From: a virus
Direction: 5' to 3' (one strand)
Length of the DNA stretch: 38,646 nucleotides
Virus record (IMG/VR): IMGVR_UViG_3300044729_001715
Coordinates: 1-38,646 of that record
The translations under genes and the position numbers were made by a program. The notes below the pieces were generated by a model that was not told the DNA's origin, made no database searches, and worked only from the letters and a program-made list of their open reading frames with translations. Below, piece after piece: positions 1 through 6,541 of this stretch. Each line of letters opens with the position of its first letter. Positions within the stretch are counted from its first letter, which is position 1.

Positions 1-161
1 CTCACAAACAAAAACTTGCATCACCCTTAGTCCCAACCGCTACTTCTCACATTATGGGACCCAATCAACGCCCTCTCAGGCTTCTTTTCACGAATAATGT
101 GCTTTTCCCACCAACCCAACGTATTCACCTTCGGCGTATCCGTCCCACGATACTCAGGAAG
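1..161. repeat. Left copy of 161-bp terminal direct repeat
   Basis: Bases 1..161 are repeated at 38486..38646 with one difference: A at 127 against G at 38612. The repeat lies in the 3' part of the large terminase gene and in the junction to the next gene, so it most likely reflects circular closure of the assembly, with a unit of about 38,485 bp, rather than a functional terminal repeat. The mismatch changes codon 500 of the terminase from Val (GTG) to Ala (GCG), which looks like population variation or a sequencing difference. Confidence 0.95.
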
Positions 162-1625
162 CCACACATACTTCAACATCTGATTCGCAATCGCCAACGA
201 CATCACCCTGTCATCATGCGGAGAACCATGCATCTTTCCATTCTCCTCACGCACAAACGTACGCAACTCAGCAACCGTAGACTTACACCACAACCCCAAC
301 ACACTGTCACGCAAACCAGCATTCAACTCGTCCACAGCCAACGGTTTAGACACACTCGTCGTACGCCAACCCAACGTCTCCGACACAGTCGGATTACGTT
401 GACCCAACCGACGCTGCCGAAACAAATTCTTATACCCCACACGCTGCAACCCCTTCAACGTTGTCAAACCATGATTGTTTGACTCCACACCAATCAACGC
501 CTTGTTATACCAATGCCCAATCGCATACAACGTTTCCTCACCAAACAAGTCAGCATCAATATGACCATGCCAATGCGCCACTATCTCCCCTGTGGACGCA
601 TTCAACACATGAGCCGAAGAATAGTCACCATGCCCCAAACCCTCAGCAACGTCAGCCCCCACCACATACACCTCACCCAACTCAGGAAAATTCCATACAG
701 CAAACTCGCCACCATCCTCACGAAACTCATACACCCCACGACCCGGCAACTTCGCCAAATAGCCACGATACGGCTCAACCAACTCCAACTCCCTCAACAC
801 ATCCAAATCAAACACAGGACGACCAGAACGAATAAACGCCTCATCAGGGTCAGACGGATACTCCTGCGCCAACTGCCAATCAGGCAAATCACGCTTCTTA
901 GCCTCATACCACTCATCGTCACGTTCACCAGCCGACCACGGAAAAAAGATGCCAACGAACCTATTGGTGCGGGTCTGCGACCCGACCCACAAATCATGAA
1001 AAATGTTTCCCTCGCCATTTGCCGTAGACAAACAAATAACACGACCACCAACGTCAGCAATCGGCTCAATAGAAGCCCACGCCTCATCAGGATTCGGCAA
1101 GAACGCCATCTCGTCAATCACCACCCTGTACACCGCTTCACCACGAGCAGGGTCATTACCCGAAGGAAGCGACTCAATAGATGCTTCGTTATCAAACACC
1201 ATTTTCAACTGGTTATCGGACACAACTTGAGGTCCACGCACCTTCATCCACTGAGGCAACATCTTGTAACCATACTTCGTTTTCTGCAACAACTTAGATG
1301 CCTCACGCTCAGTACGAGACAACATGACCACAAACCTGTCAGACCAAAAAAACGTTTCCCAAAACACAAACGCAGCAGCAAGAGTAGAAAACCCAATCTG
1401 ACGAGCCTTCAACACAATCGTATAACGATGCTCCATCCAATTCCGGGCAGTTTCCAACTGCGCTTCACGCAACACAAACTTGATACGTCCACGCTCAGGA
1501 TGACGAATATGCCAATACGTTGAGCAAAAATACTCAAACGCTGCGAGCGCATCATCCACTGATGCGTCGTCAGCAACTCTGCATTTACGCCACTCCTTCT
1601 CGTTGAGAAGGTCCCCCAAATCCAT
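27..1625 (-). CDS. terL: Terminase large subunit (packaging ATPase/nuclease)
   Basis: This 532-residue protein is the motor that packages phage DNA into procapsids through the portal and cuts the concatemer. The N-terminal ATPase has a Walker A-like ARQIGFST at residues 74-81, in which the usual lysine is missing as in many terminases of this type, and a Walker B strand VVIDE ending in D171-E172. The C-terminal RNase H-like nuclease shows GADVAEG near residue 325, an IGVESNNHG strand near 380 and a DDRVMSLA segment near 473, matching the usual acidic triad. The ATG at 1625 directly follows the stop of the small membrane gene upstream. The stop (27..29) is followed after five bases by the zinc-ribbon gene across the circle junction. 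The small subunit is about 3.4 kb away, separated by the adhesin genes. Identification is firm. Confidence 0.96.
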   Translation of the reverse strand: MDLGDLLNEKEWRKCRVADDASVDDALAAFEYFCSTYWHIRHPERGRIKFVLREAQLETARNWMEHRYTIVLKARQIGFSTLAAAFVFWETFFWSDRFVVMLSRTEREASKLLQKTKYGYKMLPQWMKVRGPQVVSDNQLKMVFDNEASIESLPSGNDPARGEAVYRVVIDEMAFLPNPDEAWASIEPIADVGGRVICLSTANGEGNIFHDLWVGSQTRTNRFVGIFFPWSAGERDDEWYEAKKRDLPDWQLAQEYPSDPDEAFIRSGRPVFDLDVLRELELVEPYRGYLAKLPGRGVYEFREDGGEFAVWNFPELGEVYVVGADVAEGLGHGDYSSAHVLNASTGEIVAHWHGHIDADLFGEETLYAIGHWYNKALIGVESNNHGLTTLKGLQRVGYKNLFRQRRLGQRNPTVSETLGWRTTSVSKPLAVDELNAGLRDSVLGLWCKSTVAELRTFVREENGKMHGSPHDDRVMSLAIANQMLKYVWLPEYRGTDTPKVNTLGWWEKHIIREKKPERALIGSHNVRSSGWD

Positions 1626-1829
1626 TTAATGCCTCTTTACTTTGCTCCTACCAAACGCTTTATCGTTCGGGTTCACCCAACGCAACACAGGAGGCAACAC
1701 CGCAATCACAGCAGCCTTAAAGATGTCCTCGGGATTCCAGTTACCTGTAGCGATGACAGCAGCAACCGCAGAGAGTGCGCTGCGTGCGTACGATTGTAGA
1801 GCGGCTTGTTGTTTCTTATTCAGTTTCAT
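1626..1829 (-). CDS. Small hydrophobic protein, possible holin
   Basis: This 67-residue protein has a basic N-terminus (MKLNKK), two hydrophobic stretches (about residues 15-27 and 38-50, the second containing a double proline) and a basic C-terminus. That is a possible two-segment membrane layout seen in small phage holins. The ATG at 1829 lies 14 bases inside the end of the upstream MAHFA gene and its stop abuts the large terminase start, so it is translationally tied into the late transcript. The two lysis-type enzymes are far away (18.1-18.6 kb and 11.8-12.4 kb), so context does not prove holin function. It could equally be a small virion component. Confidence 0.5.
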   Translation of the reverse strand: MKLNKKQQAALQSYARSALSAVAAVIATGNWNPEDIFKAAVIAVLPPVLRWVNPNDKAFGRSKVKRH

Positions 1830-2070
1830 CTTCTGTCTCTCTTTCGGGTGTTACGAATGCATCAAGTTCGGCATTATAAATATCGCCGATGGCGGCATAT
1901 TTAGAACGGAAGGAACCTGAATAACTTGTTTGCTTCCAAGTGCCATCAAGTTTTAGCGTATTGGCAATAAACATTTGACCCAATTCTTCGGTTGATGCCT
2001 CAGCATTATTTACAACAATAACTTGGGTGACTGTATTTGTTTTGTCAAGGTGAGCAAAATGAGCCATCAT
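1816..2070 (-). CDS. MAHFA-type small adhesin-associated protein, copy 2
   Basis: This protein of about 84 residues begins MMAHFAHLDKTNTVTQVIVV. It is clearly related to the gene at 2978..3241: both share MAHFA-LD at the N-terminus, a V-V-DN/NN strand, a WKQTSY segment and a following K-YA-IGD segment. Proteins of this kind are common beside tail-fibre genes of aquatic phages, and I know of no experimentally defined activity. The start is the ATG at 2070 or 2067, in a TAATGATG junction with the stop of the glycine-rich gene upstream, so it is translationally coupled. An upstream GTG at 2076 is possible but lies inside the preceding gene. A fibre accessory or assembly role is inferred from the cassette arrangement only. 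Confidence 0.75.
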   Translation of the reverse strand: MMAHFAHLDKTNTVTQVIVVNNAEASTEELGQMFIANTLKLDGTWKQTSYSGSFRSKYAAIGDIYNAELDAFVTPERETEDETE

Positions 2071-2975
2071 TACCACCTTATCGTTCCGCTGCCAGTAAAC
2101 TGATAAATAATTGAATCACCAGAAACAGTTCTGGTTGGCGAACCAGTTACGGTGGCATCCCGTTTGTTGGATGGGAAACGGAAAATAATTACACCGCTGT
2201 CGCCGCTTGTTCTTCCAGCGCCAGCACCGCCACCCAAGTTTGCGGCATTGTTGCCCAAACCATTCGCTCCCAAAACGCTCGTGTACGAACCGCTTTCGTC
2301 GCTTGCTTTTCCTCGTCCACCACCACCACGATAAGTTGCGGTTCCAGTAATTGACGACTGCACACCATTGCCACCAGCACCAGTTGTATAAACAGTTCCA
2401 GATAGGGAAGGTCTGCCACCTGCTGCTGCTGCTCCACCACCACCAGCACCGATACGAGCATTGTTGCCAGTGCTAATTGCTTGCGCACCCGCATAACCCT
2501 GTCCAGTAGTTCCAGCGCCGCCGTTGAAATCGGAACCGTTCGCATTACCACCGCCAGAACCAGAACCGCCAGCCACACCCGTTCCGTTGTTCCCGAATCC
2601 ACCACCTGACGAAGTAACTGTTGTTATGCCAGTACCCGACAAAGACGAGTTTGAGCCATTTGCTTCCCCAGCGCCACCACCACCAACCGTAACCGTGTAG
2701 GTTACCCCTTCTGTTGGAACGAATCGTGCTTCTGCGGAAGCGCCACCGCCAGAGTTTTCGCCACTAATTGAAGAACGGTATCCACCAGCGCCACCACCAC
2801 CGCAACGGTCATTGCTGTTACCGCCACCACCAGCAAGAACCAGCCATTCAACTTCCGATGGCACAGGCAAAGGTATTCCCTTTGCTTGTGAAGAAACATA
2901 ACCAAAATAGGAACGGTTTATTGTTTCGCCTTCGTTCGCTGTCGCAGAAACATAACCGTAATAGGAACGGCTCAT
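2070..2975 (-). CDS. Glycine-rich adhesin-like tail tip protein, copy 2
   Basis: This 301-residue protein is dominated by runs of Gly with Ser, Ala and Asn (GGGG motifs from about residue 50 to 260), framed by a beta-rich entry segment (VEWLVLAGGGG, TYTVTVGGGG) and an exit segment (GVIIFRFPS). Polyglycine-sandwich folds of this type form receptor-binding tips in some tail-fibre adhesins. The N-terminus carries an internal repeat, RSYYGYVS and RSYFGYVS, that is also echoed as LGYVSS in the other cassette. The C-terminus ends in a small beta domain (IIYQFTGSGTIRW). The ATG at 2975 has a GAGGAG Shine-Dalgarno sequence that overlaps the upstream stop. Host recognition is inferred from composition and position; cargo and receptor are unknown. 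Confidence 0.72.
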   Translation of the reverse strand: MSRSYYGYVSATANEGETINRSYFGYVSSQAKGIPLPVPSEVEWLVLAGGGGNSNDRCGGGGAGGYRSSISGENSGGGASAEARFVPTEGVTYTVTVGGGGAGEANGSNSSLSGTGITTVTSSGGGFGNNGTGVAGGSGSGGGNANGSDFNGGAGTTGQGYAGAQAISTGNNARIGAGGGGAAAAGGRPSLSGTVYTTGAGGNGVQSSITGTATYRGGGGRGKASDESGSYTSVLGANGLGNNAANLGGGAGAGRTSGDSGVIIFRFPSNKRDATVTGSPTRTVSGDSIIYQFTGSGTIRW

Positions 2976-2977
2976 CG

Positions 2978-3241
2978 TTACTCCTCGCTTATCGGAGCAA
3001 CAAACTTAGAACCATCCCACACATCACCAATGCCTGCATACTTCCCACGGTCTTGACCTTCAATCAGATTCGCATTGTACGAAGTCTGTTTCCACACTTT
3101 GCCTTCACCGTGAACCGAAGTCAGATAGGCGATACCTACTGCTTCTGATTCGTTACCGTTTGCGTCAAGCAGGTTCACATTGTCCACAACTGATACTGCG
3201 GTCACCATGTTGTTTGCGTCAAGCCATGCGAAGTGAGCCAT
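2978..3241 (-). CDS. MAHFA-type small adhesin-associated protein, copy 1
   Basis: This 87-residue protein begins MAHFAWLDANNMVTAVSVVD and is a paralogue of the 1816..2070 product. This copy has an extra segment (residues about 25-50, NLLDANGNESEAVGIAYL) before the shared VWKQTSYNANL region and ends in a G-YAGIGDVWDG-FV motif. Its ATG lies two bases after the TAA of the glycine-rich gene upstream, and its own stop overlaps the Shine-Dalgarno sequence of the second glycine-rich gene. The alternating order (glycine-rich, MAHFA, glycine-rich, MAHFA) indicates duplication of a two-gene unit. The role is unknown; fibre assembly or tip capping is a guess from context. Confidence 0.75.
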   Translation of the reverse strand: MAHFAWLDANNMVTAVSVVDNVNLLDANGNESEAVGIAYLTSVHGEGKVWKQTSYNANLIEGQDRGKYAGIGDVWDGSKFVAPISEE

Positions 3242-3243
3242 GA

Positions 3244-4092
3244 TTACACCTTGAACCTTACATACACAATACCCGAACCACCAGCAGCACCAGCACCACC
3301 CAAAGTCGTGCTTCCGCCTCCACCACCACCAGTGTTAGCAGTTCCTGCACTACCACGGTTACCGCCACCCCCAGTACCACCATTACCACCAGCAGCACCT
3401 CCGCCACCTCCACCACCCGAACGAAGCGTCGTATTTGCGGATTGTCCTAGGAATGAGGAAGCATCATATCCAGCACCGCCGTTACCAGCAGTAGTTCCAG
3501 AACCAGCAGAACCTGCTGCTCCTCCTCCGCCACCACTTCCACTTGCTTGGTTATCGTTTTCAATACCTGCACCACCATTAAAACCTTGATGACCAATACC
3601 AGCAGCGGTGAAGTTTGAGTTACCAGTTCCAAAACCTCCGCCACCACAACCACCTGAGCCAGCACGGAAACGGTCACCACCAGATGCACCTGTTCCGCCA
3701 CCAAAAGCAGTAAGCGCATTACGAGAATTGTTTATTCGTGACGGACTACCACCACCAATTGCTCCAATGCTACCACCAGCACCAACAACAATACTTGTAT
3801 TTGCCGACAAATAAACAGTTTCAGTTACAATACCGCCACCACCGCCAGCACCAGAATATCCACCTCTGTCCGCTCCACCACCAGCACCACCACCAACCAA
3901 CAACACATCAAACAAGCCAGCCTTGGAAACAGTCAAAGTACCGTCACCTGTAAAAGTCAGCAAAGTGTATGCGACACCGTCAGCAGTAATACTTGACGAA
4001 GTTCCACCCGTTGCTGTACCATAGGTCCCCGCAAAGGATGTTTGTTGCGTCAACGACGACACATACCCAAGTTGGCGGCGAGCCGTACCCAT
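3244..4092 (-). CDS. Glycine-rich adhesin-like tail tip protein, copy 1
   Basis: This 282-residue protein has the same plan as the 2070..2975 product: a short N-terminal stem (MGTARRQLGYVSS), a beta-rich entry (VAYTLLTFTGDGTLTV, LFDVLLVGGGAGGG), a long Gly/Ser/Asn-rich centre with many GGGG runs, and a terminal strand GIVYVRFKV. The stem shares GYVSS with the second copy, but the rest has diverged strongly, as expected for receptor-binding tips under selection. The ATG at 4092 follows a GAGG Shine-Dalgarno sequence at the end of the preceding gene. The repetitive GC-rich centre could also be a site of length change or assembly error. Assignment as an adhesin is inferred from composition and synteny. 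Confidence 0.72.
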   Translation of the reverse strand: MGTARRQLGYVSSLTQQTSFAGTYGTATGGTSSSITADGVAYTLLTFTGDGTLTVSKAGLFDVLLVGGGAGGGADRGGYSGAGGGGGIVTETVYLSANTSIVVGAGGSIGAIGGGSPSRINNSRNALTAFGGGTGASGGDRFRAGSGGCGGGGFGTGNSNFTAAGIGHQGFNGGAGIENDNQASGSGGGGGAAGSAGSGTTAGNGGAGYDASSFLGQSANTTLRSGGGGGGGAAGGNGGTGGGGNRGSAGTANTGGGGGGSTTLGGAGAAGGSGIVYVRFKV

Positions 4093-4102
4093 CGGCTAAA
4101 CC

Positions 4103-4474
4103 TCAGACCGCAATACGATTGACGAATCCGTACACCACAACAACATCAGCAGTCGCAGCAAACGCACGCACAACACGAGCAGTCGCATTACCCTGCAACG
4201 GAAGTCCCGGAATCACCGTCACCAAACCAGCCTCGGGTAGAACCGTCAACTCAATGTCATTGTCAACAGCAGTCGTTCCACCGAACTGAAGCGTCAACTT
4301 CACCGATGATGTGCTGGTGTTTACCGCATACAACCATACTTCATCAATGGTTGTGGTCGTGGTTGAAGCAGTGTGGATTGCGGTACCAGTTCCACTGGTC
4401 GCCGCAACCTTAACACCCAACCCAGTACCCGTAGTACCAGCAGGCTGAAGGGCGAGTTTTGTAAAAGTTGCCAT
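4103..4474 (-). CDS. Putative virion structural protein
   Basis: This 123-residue protein is rich in Thr, Ala, Gly and Val, with a run of Thr around residues 38-43 and alternating beta-strand-like segments (IDEVWLYAVNTS, SVKLTLQFGG, DVVVVYGFVNRIAV). The overall look is that of small beta-sandwich head or fibre proteins. The ATG at 4474 has a strong AAGGAG Shine-Dalgarno sequence. It lies immediately upstream of the adhesin cassettes in the leftward operon, so a base, linker or decoration role in the fibre is plausible. No specific function can be assigned from sequence alone. Confidence 0.65.
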   Translation of the reverse strand: MATFTKLALQPAGTTGTGLGVKVAATSGTGTAIHTASTTTTTIDEVWLYAVNTSTSSVKLTLQFGGTTAVDNDIELTVLPEAGLVTVIPGLPLQGNATARVVRAFAATADVVVVYGFVNRIAV

Positions 4475-4502
4475 ATCTACTCCTTGTACCTAACGCTACC
4501 TA

Positions 4503-4736
4503 TTAACTAAACACCGCATTACACAAAACATTTTCCGCATCATCAAACGTCACCGCAGGCGACAACGACGACACAGCACCCGCAAACACACCAGACCCCA
4601 CAATGTACTCCACCAACTCCGACAACGTCATCTTCTTCGTTGTGGTCGCACTTACGTCAACAACAGGAACAACATCGGTATCATCCGCACCAGCACCCAA
4701 AAGTGCTGTCAGTTGTGAAATCTTTAGGTCAGCCAT
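4503..4736 (-). CDS. Small tail-fibre-type protein
   Basis: This 77-residue protein begins MADLKISQLTALLGAGADDTDVVPVVD followed by ATTTKKMTLSEL. This K-ISQL-AL ... D-VPVVD ... TKK-TLSEL signature is widespread in phage fibre and appendage proteins, usually as an N-terminal module. Here it stands almost alone. The ATG at 4736 overlaps the end of the preceding gene by 8 bases. It sits between the small terminase gene and the glycine-rich adhesins, which supports a role in the same appendage, possibly as the anchoring piece. It could be a remnant of a longer fibre gene, but there is no visible frameshifted continuation. Confidence 0.65.
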   Translation of the reverse strand: MADLKISQLTALLGAGADDTDVVPVVDVSATTTKKMTLSELVEYIVGSGVFAGAVSSLSPAVTFDDAENVLCNAVFS

Positions 4737-5022
4737 TGCCAGCCTCCGTTAAAACGAACCCTCCATCTTCTAGGAGCAAATCGCTACCTGTCTCCAACTC
4801 CAAGTTGGAAACCACATAGTCGGGGTCATCCCAATACGAGTTTGCAAGGTCGCCACGAGTTGTACCAACAGCCCCAGCATCCACATAAAACTGGAAGGCA
4901 CGAGTATCACGAAACTCGTATCCGTTATCTTGCGCAAAGGCATACATCATGTCACCCAACGTTGACAATGTAGGGTATTGGGCTTTCAACGCCACAAACA
5001 TCGCATCGTTCGTCGTAGTCAT
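4729..5022 (-). CDS. Hypothetical structural-operon protein
   Basis: This 97-residue acidic protein starts at the ATG in a TGATG junction with the small terminase stop; a GTG three bases upstream is possible. It contains a helical-looking N-terminal half (DAMFVALKAQYPTLSTLGDMM) and an acidic C-terminal segment (LELETGSDLLLEDGGFVL). The second half resembles the short beta-hairpin appendage tails often found in fibre-associated proteins of phages. I do not recognise a family. Its position, second in the leftward transcript and directly before fibre-type genes, suggests a structural role. Confidence 0.6.
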   Translation of the reverse strand: MTTTNDAMFVALKAQYPTLSTLGDMMYAFAQDNGYEFRDTRAFQFYVDAGAVGTTRGDLANSYWDDPDYVVSNLELETGSDLLLEDGGFVLTEAGNG

Positions 5023-5441
5023 CACACAACTCTCAATCTGGTGTCACGTTCACGGACAGCCATCGCAGCAATCAACTCATCCAAATCCCGGTCAGACAAC
5101 TCAGCCACCCGCTTCTCCGTCTTCACCTCAACCGTAGGCGGAGCCATACGGTTCGTAGCCTGCAAATACAACTGAGCCGACTTCACATCACCATCAACCG
5201 CTTTGGCATACAACGTATCCAACAACCTTTGTGTACGCTCAGGAGAACCCTGCACCTCATCCACCTGCTTAGACCACACATCCTTAAACGCAGGGCGCTT
5301 CTCCCAGCGACGCAGAGTGGTGATGTCCACACCCAACTCGGAAGCCATCTGCGTCTTGGTCGCTGGGACACGCTCCGAAGGAGCGGTGCACAACCAATCC
5401 ACATACCGCTGTTGTGGTGCAGTAAGCGTTACTTCTTCCAT
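5022..5441 (-). CDS. terS: Terminase small subunit (DNA recognition)
   Basis: This 139-residue protein has an N-terminal helix-turn-helix of the type found in small terminase subunits (residues about 30-55: TKTQMASELGVDITTLRRWEK), followed by a helical oligomerisation region (LLDTLYAKAVDGDVKSAQLYL, residues about 70-95). The subunit binds the packaging site and loads the large subunit. It is the first gene of the leftward arm, with its ATG at 5441 facing the divergent regulatory region. The Shine-Dalgarno sequence is weak. The separation of small and large subunit genes by some 3.4 kb of appendage genes is unusual. The helix-turn-helix could also regulate the adjacent promoter region, which is speculation. 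Confidence 0.85.
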   Translation of the reverse strand: MEEVTLTAPQQRYVDWLCTAPSERVPATKTQMASELGVDITTLRRWEKRPAFKDVWSKQVDEVQGSPERTQRLLDTLYAKAVDGDVKSAQLYLQATNRMAPPTVEVKTEKRVAELSDRDLDELIAAMAVRERDTRLRVV

Positions 5442-5478
5442 CTACTGTTTGTTCTTGTTGCTACCTTTGGTCACTTAG

Positions 5479-5496
5479 AGTGGTCATATGACTACT
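5479..5496. promoter_or_regulatory. Candidate operator palindrome in divergent region
   Basis: AGTGGTCATATGACTACT is an 18-base palindrome with a single mismatched pair and a perfect 10-base core GTCATATGAC. It lies in the only divergent intergenic region of the genome, upstream of both arms, where a repressor or activator would control both. The binder is unknown; the small terminase, WhiB and host regulators are candidates. I found this by eye, so a chance occurrence is possible. Confidence 0.45.
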
Positions 5497-5508
5497 TATG
5501 TAGCGTTT

Positions 5509-5578
5509 GGGGGGGACTATAGGGGGGGCGTTAGCAAGAGCAGGACGCCACCGCAACCGTAAGGTTGACGGTGGCTAA
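5509..5578 (+). ncRNA. G-tract/hairpin element, copy A
   Basis: Order: G7 (5509..5515), ACTATA, G7 (5522..5528), TTAGC (5531..5535), then a hairpin. The stem is GCCACCG plus CAACC (5547..5558), the loop GTAA (5559..5562, GNRA type) and the other arm GGTTG-A-CGGTGGC (5563..5575) with A5568 bulged. The trailing GCTAA (5574..5578) could alternatively pair with TTAGC. A second copy at 12369..12439 keeps the layout and apical helix while changing the lower helix compensatorily. It ends 25 bases before the first rightward gene, so it would form the leader of that transcript, or act as a DNA site. Type is inferred; no known family is recognised. Confidence 0.55.
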
Positions 5579-5603
5579 GGCGTACACAGAGCAAGGGAAT
5601 ACC

Positions 5604-5759
5604 ATGAGTAAAGCATTCTGGAATAAGCCAAATCCAAAGAAAAAGAGCACACCCCTTTCGGCTGCCCAAAAACAGGCAGCCAAGAAGCGTGCACAGAAAG
5701 CGGGACGTCCGTACCCTAACCTTGTAGACAATGCTGCTGTGAGTCGTCGTGGCCGCTAA
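5604..5759 (+). CDS. Small basic protein, first gene of rightward arm
   Basis: This 51-residue, very basic protein (MSKAFWNKPNPKKKSTPLSA...) contains a Lys/Ala-rich helix around residues 19-33 and ends VSRRGR. The ATG at 5604 follows an AAGGGA Shine-Dalgarno sequence six bases away; longer in-frame starts would run into the upstream hairpin element. It overlaps the next gene by 11 bases. Charge suggests nucleic-acid binding, but no family is recognised. Being the first product of the early arm would fit a host-takeover or DNA-binding role, which is inference. Confidence 0.6.
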   Translation: MSKAFWNKPNPKKKSTPLSAAQKQAAKKRAQKAGRPYPNLVDNAAVSRRGR

Positions 5760-6060
5760 AGACCCCCGACTTGCACGTGCAGGTGTATCAGGCTACAACA
5801 AACCTAAGCGCACGCCCGGACACCCAACCAAATCCCACATTGTTGTAGCCCGCTCAGGCGGACAAGTCAAAACCATTCGTTTTGGGCAGCAAGGTGTACG
5901 AACCAATCAAACCGCAGGGCAACGAGAAGCGTTTAAATCGCGTCACAGCAAGAACATTTCCAGAGGACCCATGTCAGCAGCGTACTGGGCAGACAAAGTT
6001 AAATGGTCCCCATCTAAAACTGCCCAACCCAAAAACCGTAAGTGGGTAAAAGGCTCCTAA
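5749..6060 (+). CDS. Conserved basic phage protein of unknown function
   Basis: This 103-residue, strongly basic protein starts at a GTG that overlaps the previous stop. It contains SHIVVARSGGQVKTIRFGQQG (residues about 29-49) and, after a linker, FKSRHSKNISRGPMSAAYWADKVKW (residues about 62-87). This pair of motifs recurs in proteins of many aquatic phages and some large DNA viruses, always small and basic, with no established activity. It could bind nucleic acid. Its stop is followed at once by a palindromic segment (6061..6080), so the first small transcript unit may end here. Confidence 0.72.
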   Translation: MAAKDPRLARAGVSGYNKPKRTPGHPTKSHIVVARSGGQVKTIRFGQQGVRTNQTAGQREAFKSRHSKNISRGPMSAAYWADKVKWSPSKTAQPKNRKWVKGS

Positions 6061-6080
6061 ACGCTGTGACCAGCGTCACA
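6061..6080 (+). terminator. Overlapping palindromes after the first two early genes
   Basis: Two alternative hairpins share the same bases: ACGCTG-TGAC-CAGCGT (6061..6076) and TGTGAC-CAGC-GTCACA (6065..6080). The segment begins with the base after the stop codon of the 5749..6060 gene. The absence of a T tract argues against a simple intrinsic terminator. A mutually exclusive pair of hairpins, an operator or a processing site are alternatives. Confidence 0.35.
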
Positions 6081-6247
6081 TGCACCTATCCAATGCAACG
6101 CTCTCGCCACGCACAGGAGCCATCCATTCAATTTGGGGCGCCGTACCCCACCGTATGCCCCTGTGCCAGCACCAAACCGACGCACAACACACACCAATAC
6201 GCACAAATACCCCACAACAGATAAACACCCAAACCTATTACGAAAGG

Positions 6248-6284
6248 CAACAGGGCAGAACAGAGCCGACGGCTCAACCTGTTG
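6248..6284 (+). promoter_or_regulatory. Two-tier hairpin before a 48-codon gene
   Basis: CAACAG (6248..6253) pairs with CTGTTG (6279..6284), and inside it GAGCC (6263..6267) pairs with GGCTC (6271..6275) over a GAC loop. It ends ten bases before the ATG at 6294 and would overlap the ribosome-binding region, so it could restrict translation of that small gene. Evidence is pairing alone. Confidence 0.4.
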
Positions 6285-6293
6285 TGGTGGTGA

Positions 6294-6440
6294 ATGGCTA
6301 TGGATACGTTGGTGCTAGTTCGTCGTGCTAGTGGCATGACGGAATGGGTTGCGTTAGATGTTGTGATGCTTGCGCCTGAGCGTTGGGCTGTGAGTGGTGA
6401 TGAGTTTGGTGTTCAGTATTGCGAACTGTATTCAGAGTGA
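6294..6440 (+). CDS. Small hypothetical protein (48 aa)
   Basis: An open frame of 48 codons starting MAMDTLVLVRRASGMTEWVA and ending ELYSE, with an alternative ATG at 6300. Codon use (GTT, GCG, CGT-rich) resembles its rightward neighbours, which is the main support. The ribosome site is only a weak GGTGGTGA. It fills most of an otherwise empty stretch before the first ACTGATAC palindrome. No family is recognised; it may be a small host-interaction protein, or not translated at all. Confidence 0.45.
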   Translation: MAMDTLVLVRRASGMTEWVALDVVMLAPERWAVSGDEFGVQYCELYSE

Positions 6441-6454
6441 ATGGTGCTCGGTGG

Positions 6455-6476
6455 AACTGATACTTGCGTATCAGTT
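6455..6476 (+). promoter_or_regulatory. ACTGATAC-N4-GTATCAGT palindrome, copy 1
   Basis: Perfect arms at 6456..6463 and 6468..6475 around a TTGC centre, extended by one more A/T pair. It lies 15 bases after the stop of the 48-codon gene and 66 bases before the ATG at 6542. One of six identical-arm copies in the early arm. Confidence 0.75.
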
Positions 6477-6541
6477 TCACTAGGGACTATTCGGTCCACG
6501 CTGTCTGTGGCGTTCACAGAAACAAACAAGGAGAAAGAAAC

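Larger units (their letters stand above)
5442..5603. promoter_or_regulatory. Divergent control region between the two arms
   Basis: These 162 bases separate the first gene of the leftward arm from the first gene of the rightward arm, so promoters for both directions are expected here. I see an imperfect palindrome (5479..5496), two G7 tracts separated by ACTATA, and a long hairpin (5547..5575). A TATAGT-like hexamer on the minus strand lies between the G tracts, and CATATGA/TTATGTAG stretches are available as -10-like sequences. No pair of -35 and -10 boxes is good enough to place a promoter exactly. Confidence 0.7.
6061..6293 (+). other. Non-coding stretch with low-complexity CA-rich sequence
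   Basis: These 233 bases after the second early gene carry no convincing gene. An 83-codon frame from 6080 exists but has a His/Thr/Gln-rich product without recognisable pattern and no good ribosome site. The sequence is CA-rich (repeated ACACA/ACACC words between 6180 and 6235), with the overlapping palindromes at its start and a two-tier hairpin at its end. It may hold a promoter for the following genes, but I cannot place boxes with confidence. Confidence 0.5.

Noticed and set aside
54-1523. Several plus-strand frames over the large terminase gene
   Set aside because: Composition is that of antisense shadows and the terminase motifs on the minus strand are clear.
3233-3589. Proline-rich plus-strand frame over the glycine-rich adhesin
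   Set aside because: Complement of glycine codons gives proline runs; it has no independent support.
5509-5528. G-quadruplex from the paired G7 tracts
   Set aside because: Only two G tracts per copy, so an intramolecular quadruplex would have to split each G7 into two short runs. It is possible but not supported enough for its own claim.
5514-5530. ACTATAGGGGG resembling the core of a T7-type promoter
   Set aside because: No single-subunit RNA polymerase gene is recognisable and the second G-tract element lacks the CTATA part. It is more simply part of the repeated G-tract element.
6080-6331. 83-codon plus-strand frame after the second early gene
   Set aside because: Low-complexity His/Thr/Gln-rich product, no good ribosome site, crosses the hairpin at 6248..6284 and overlaps the better 48-codon frame.
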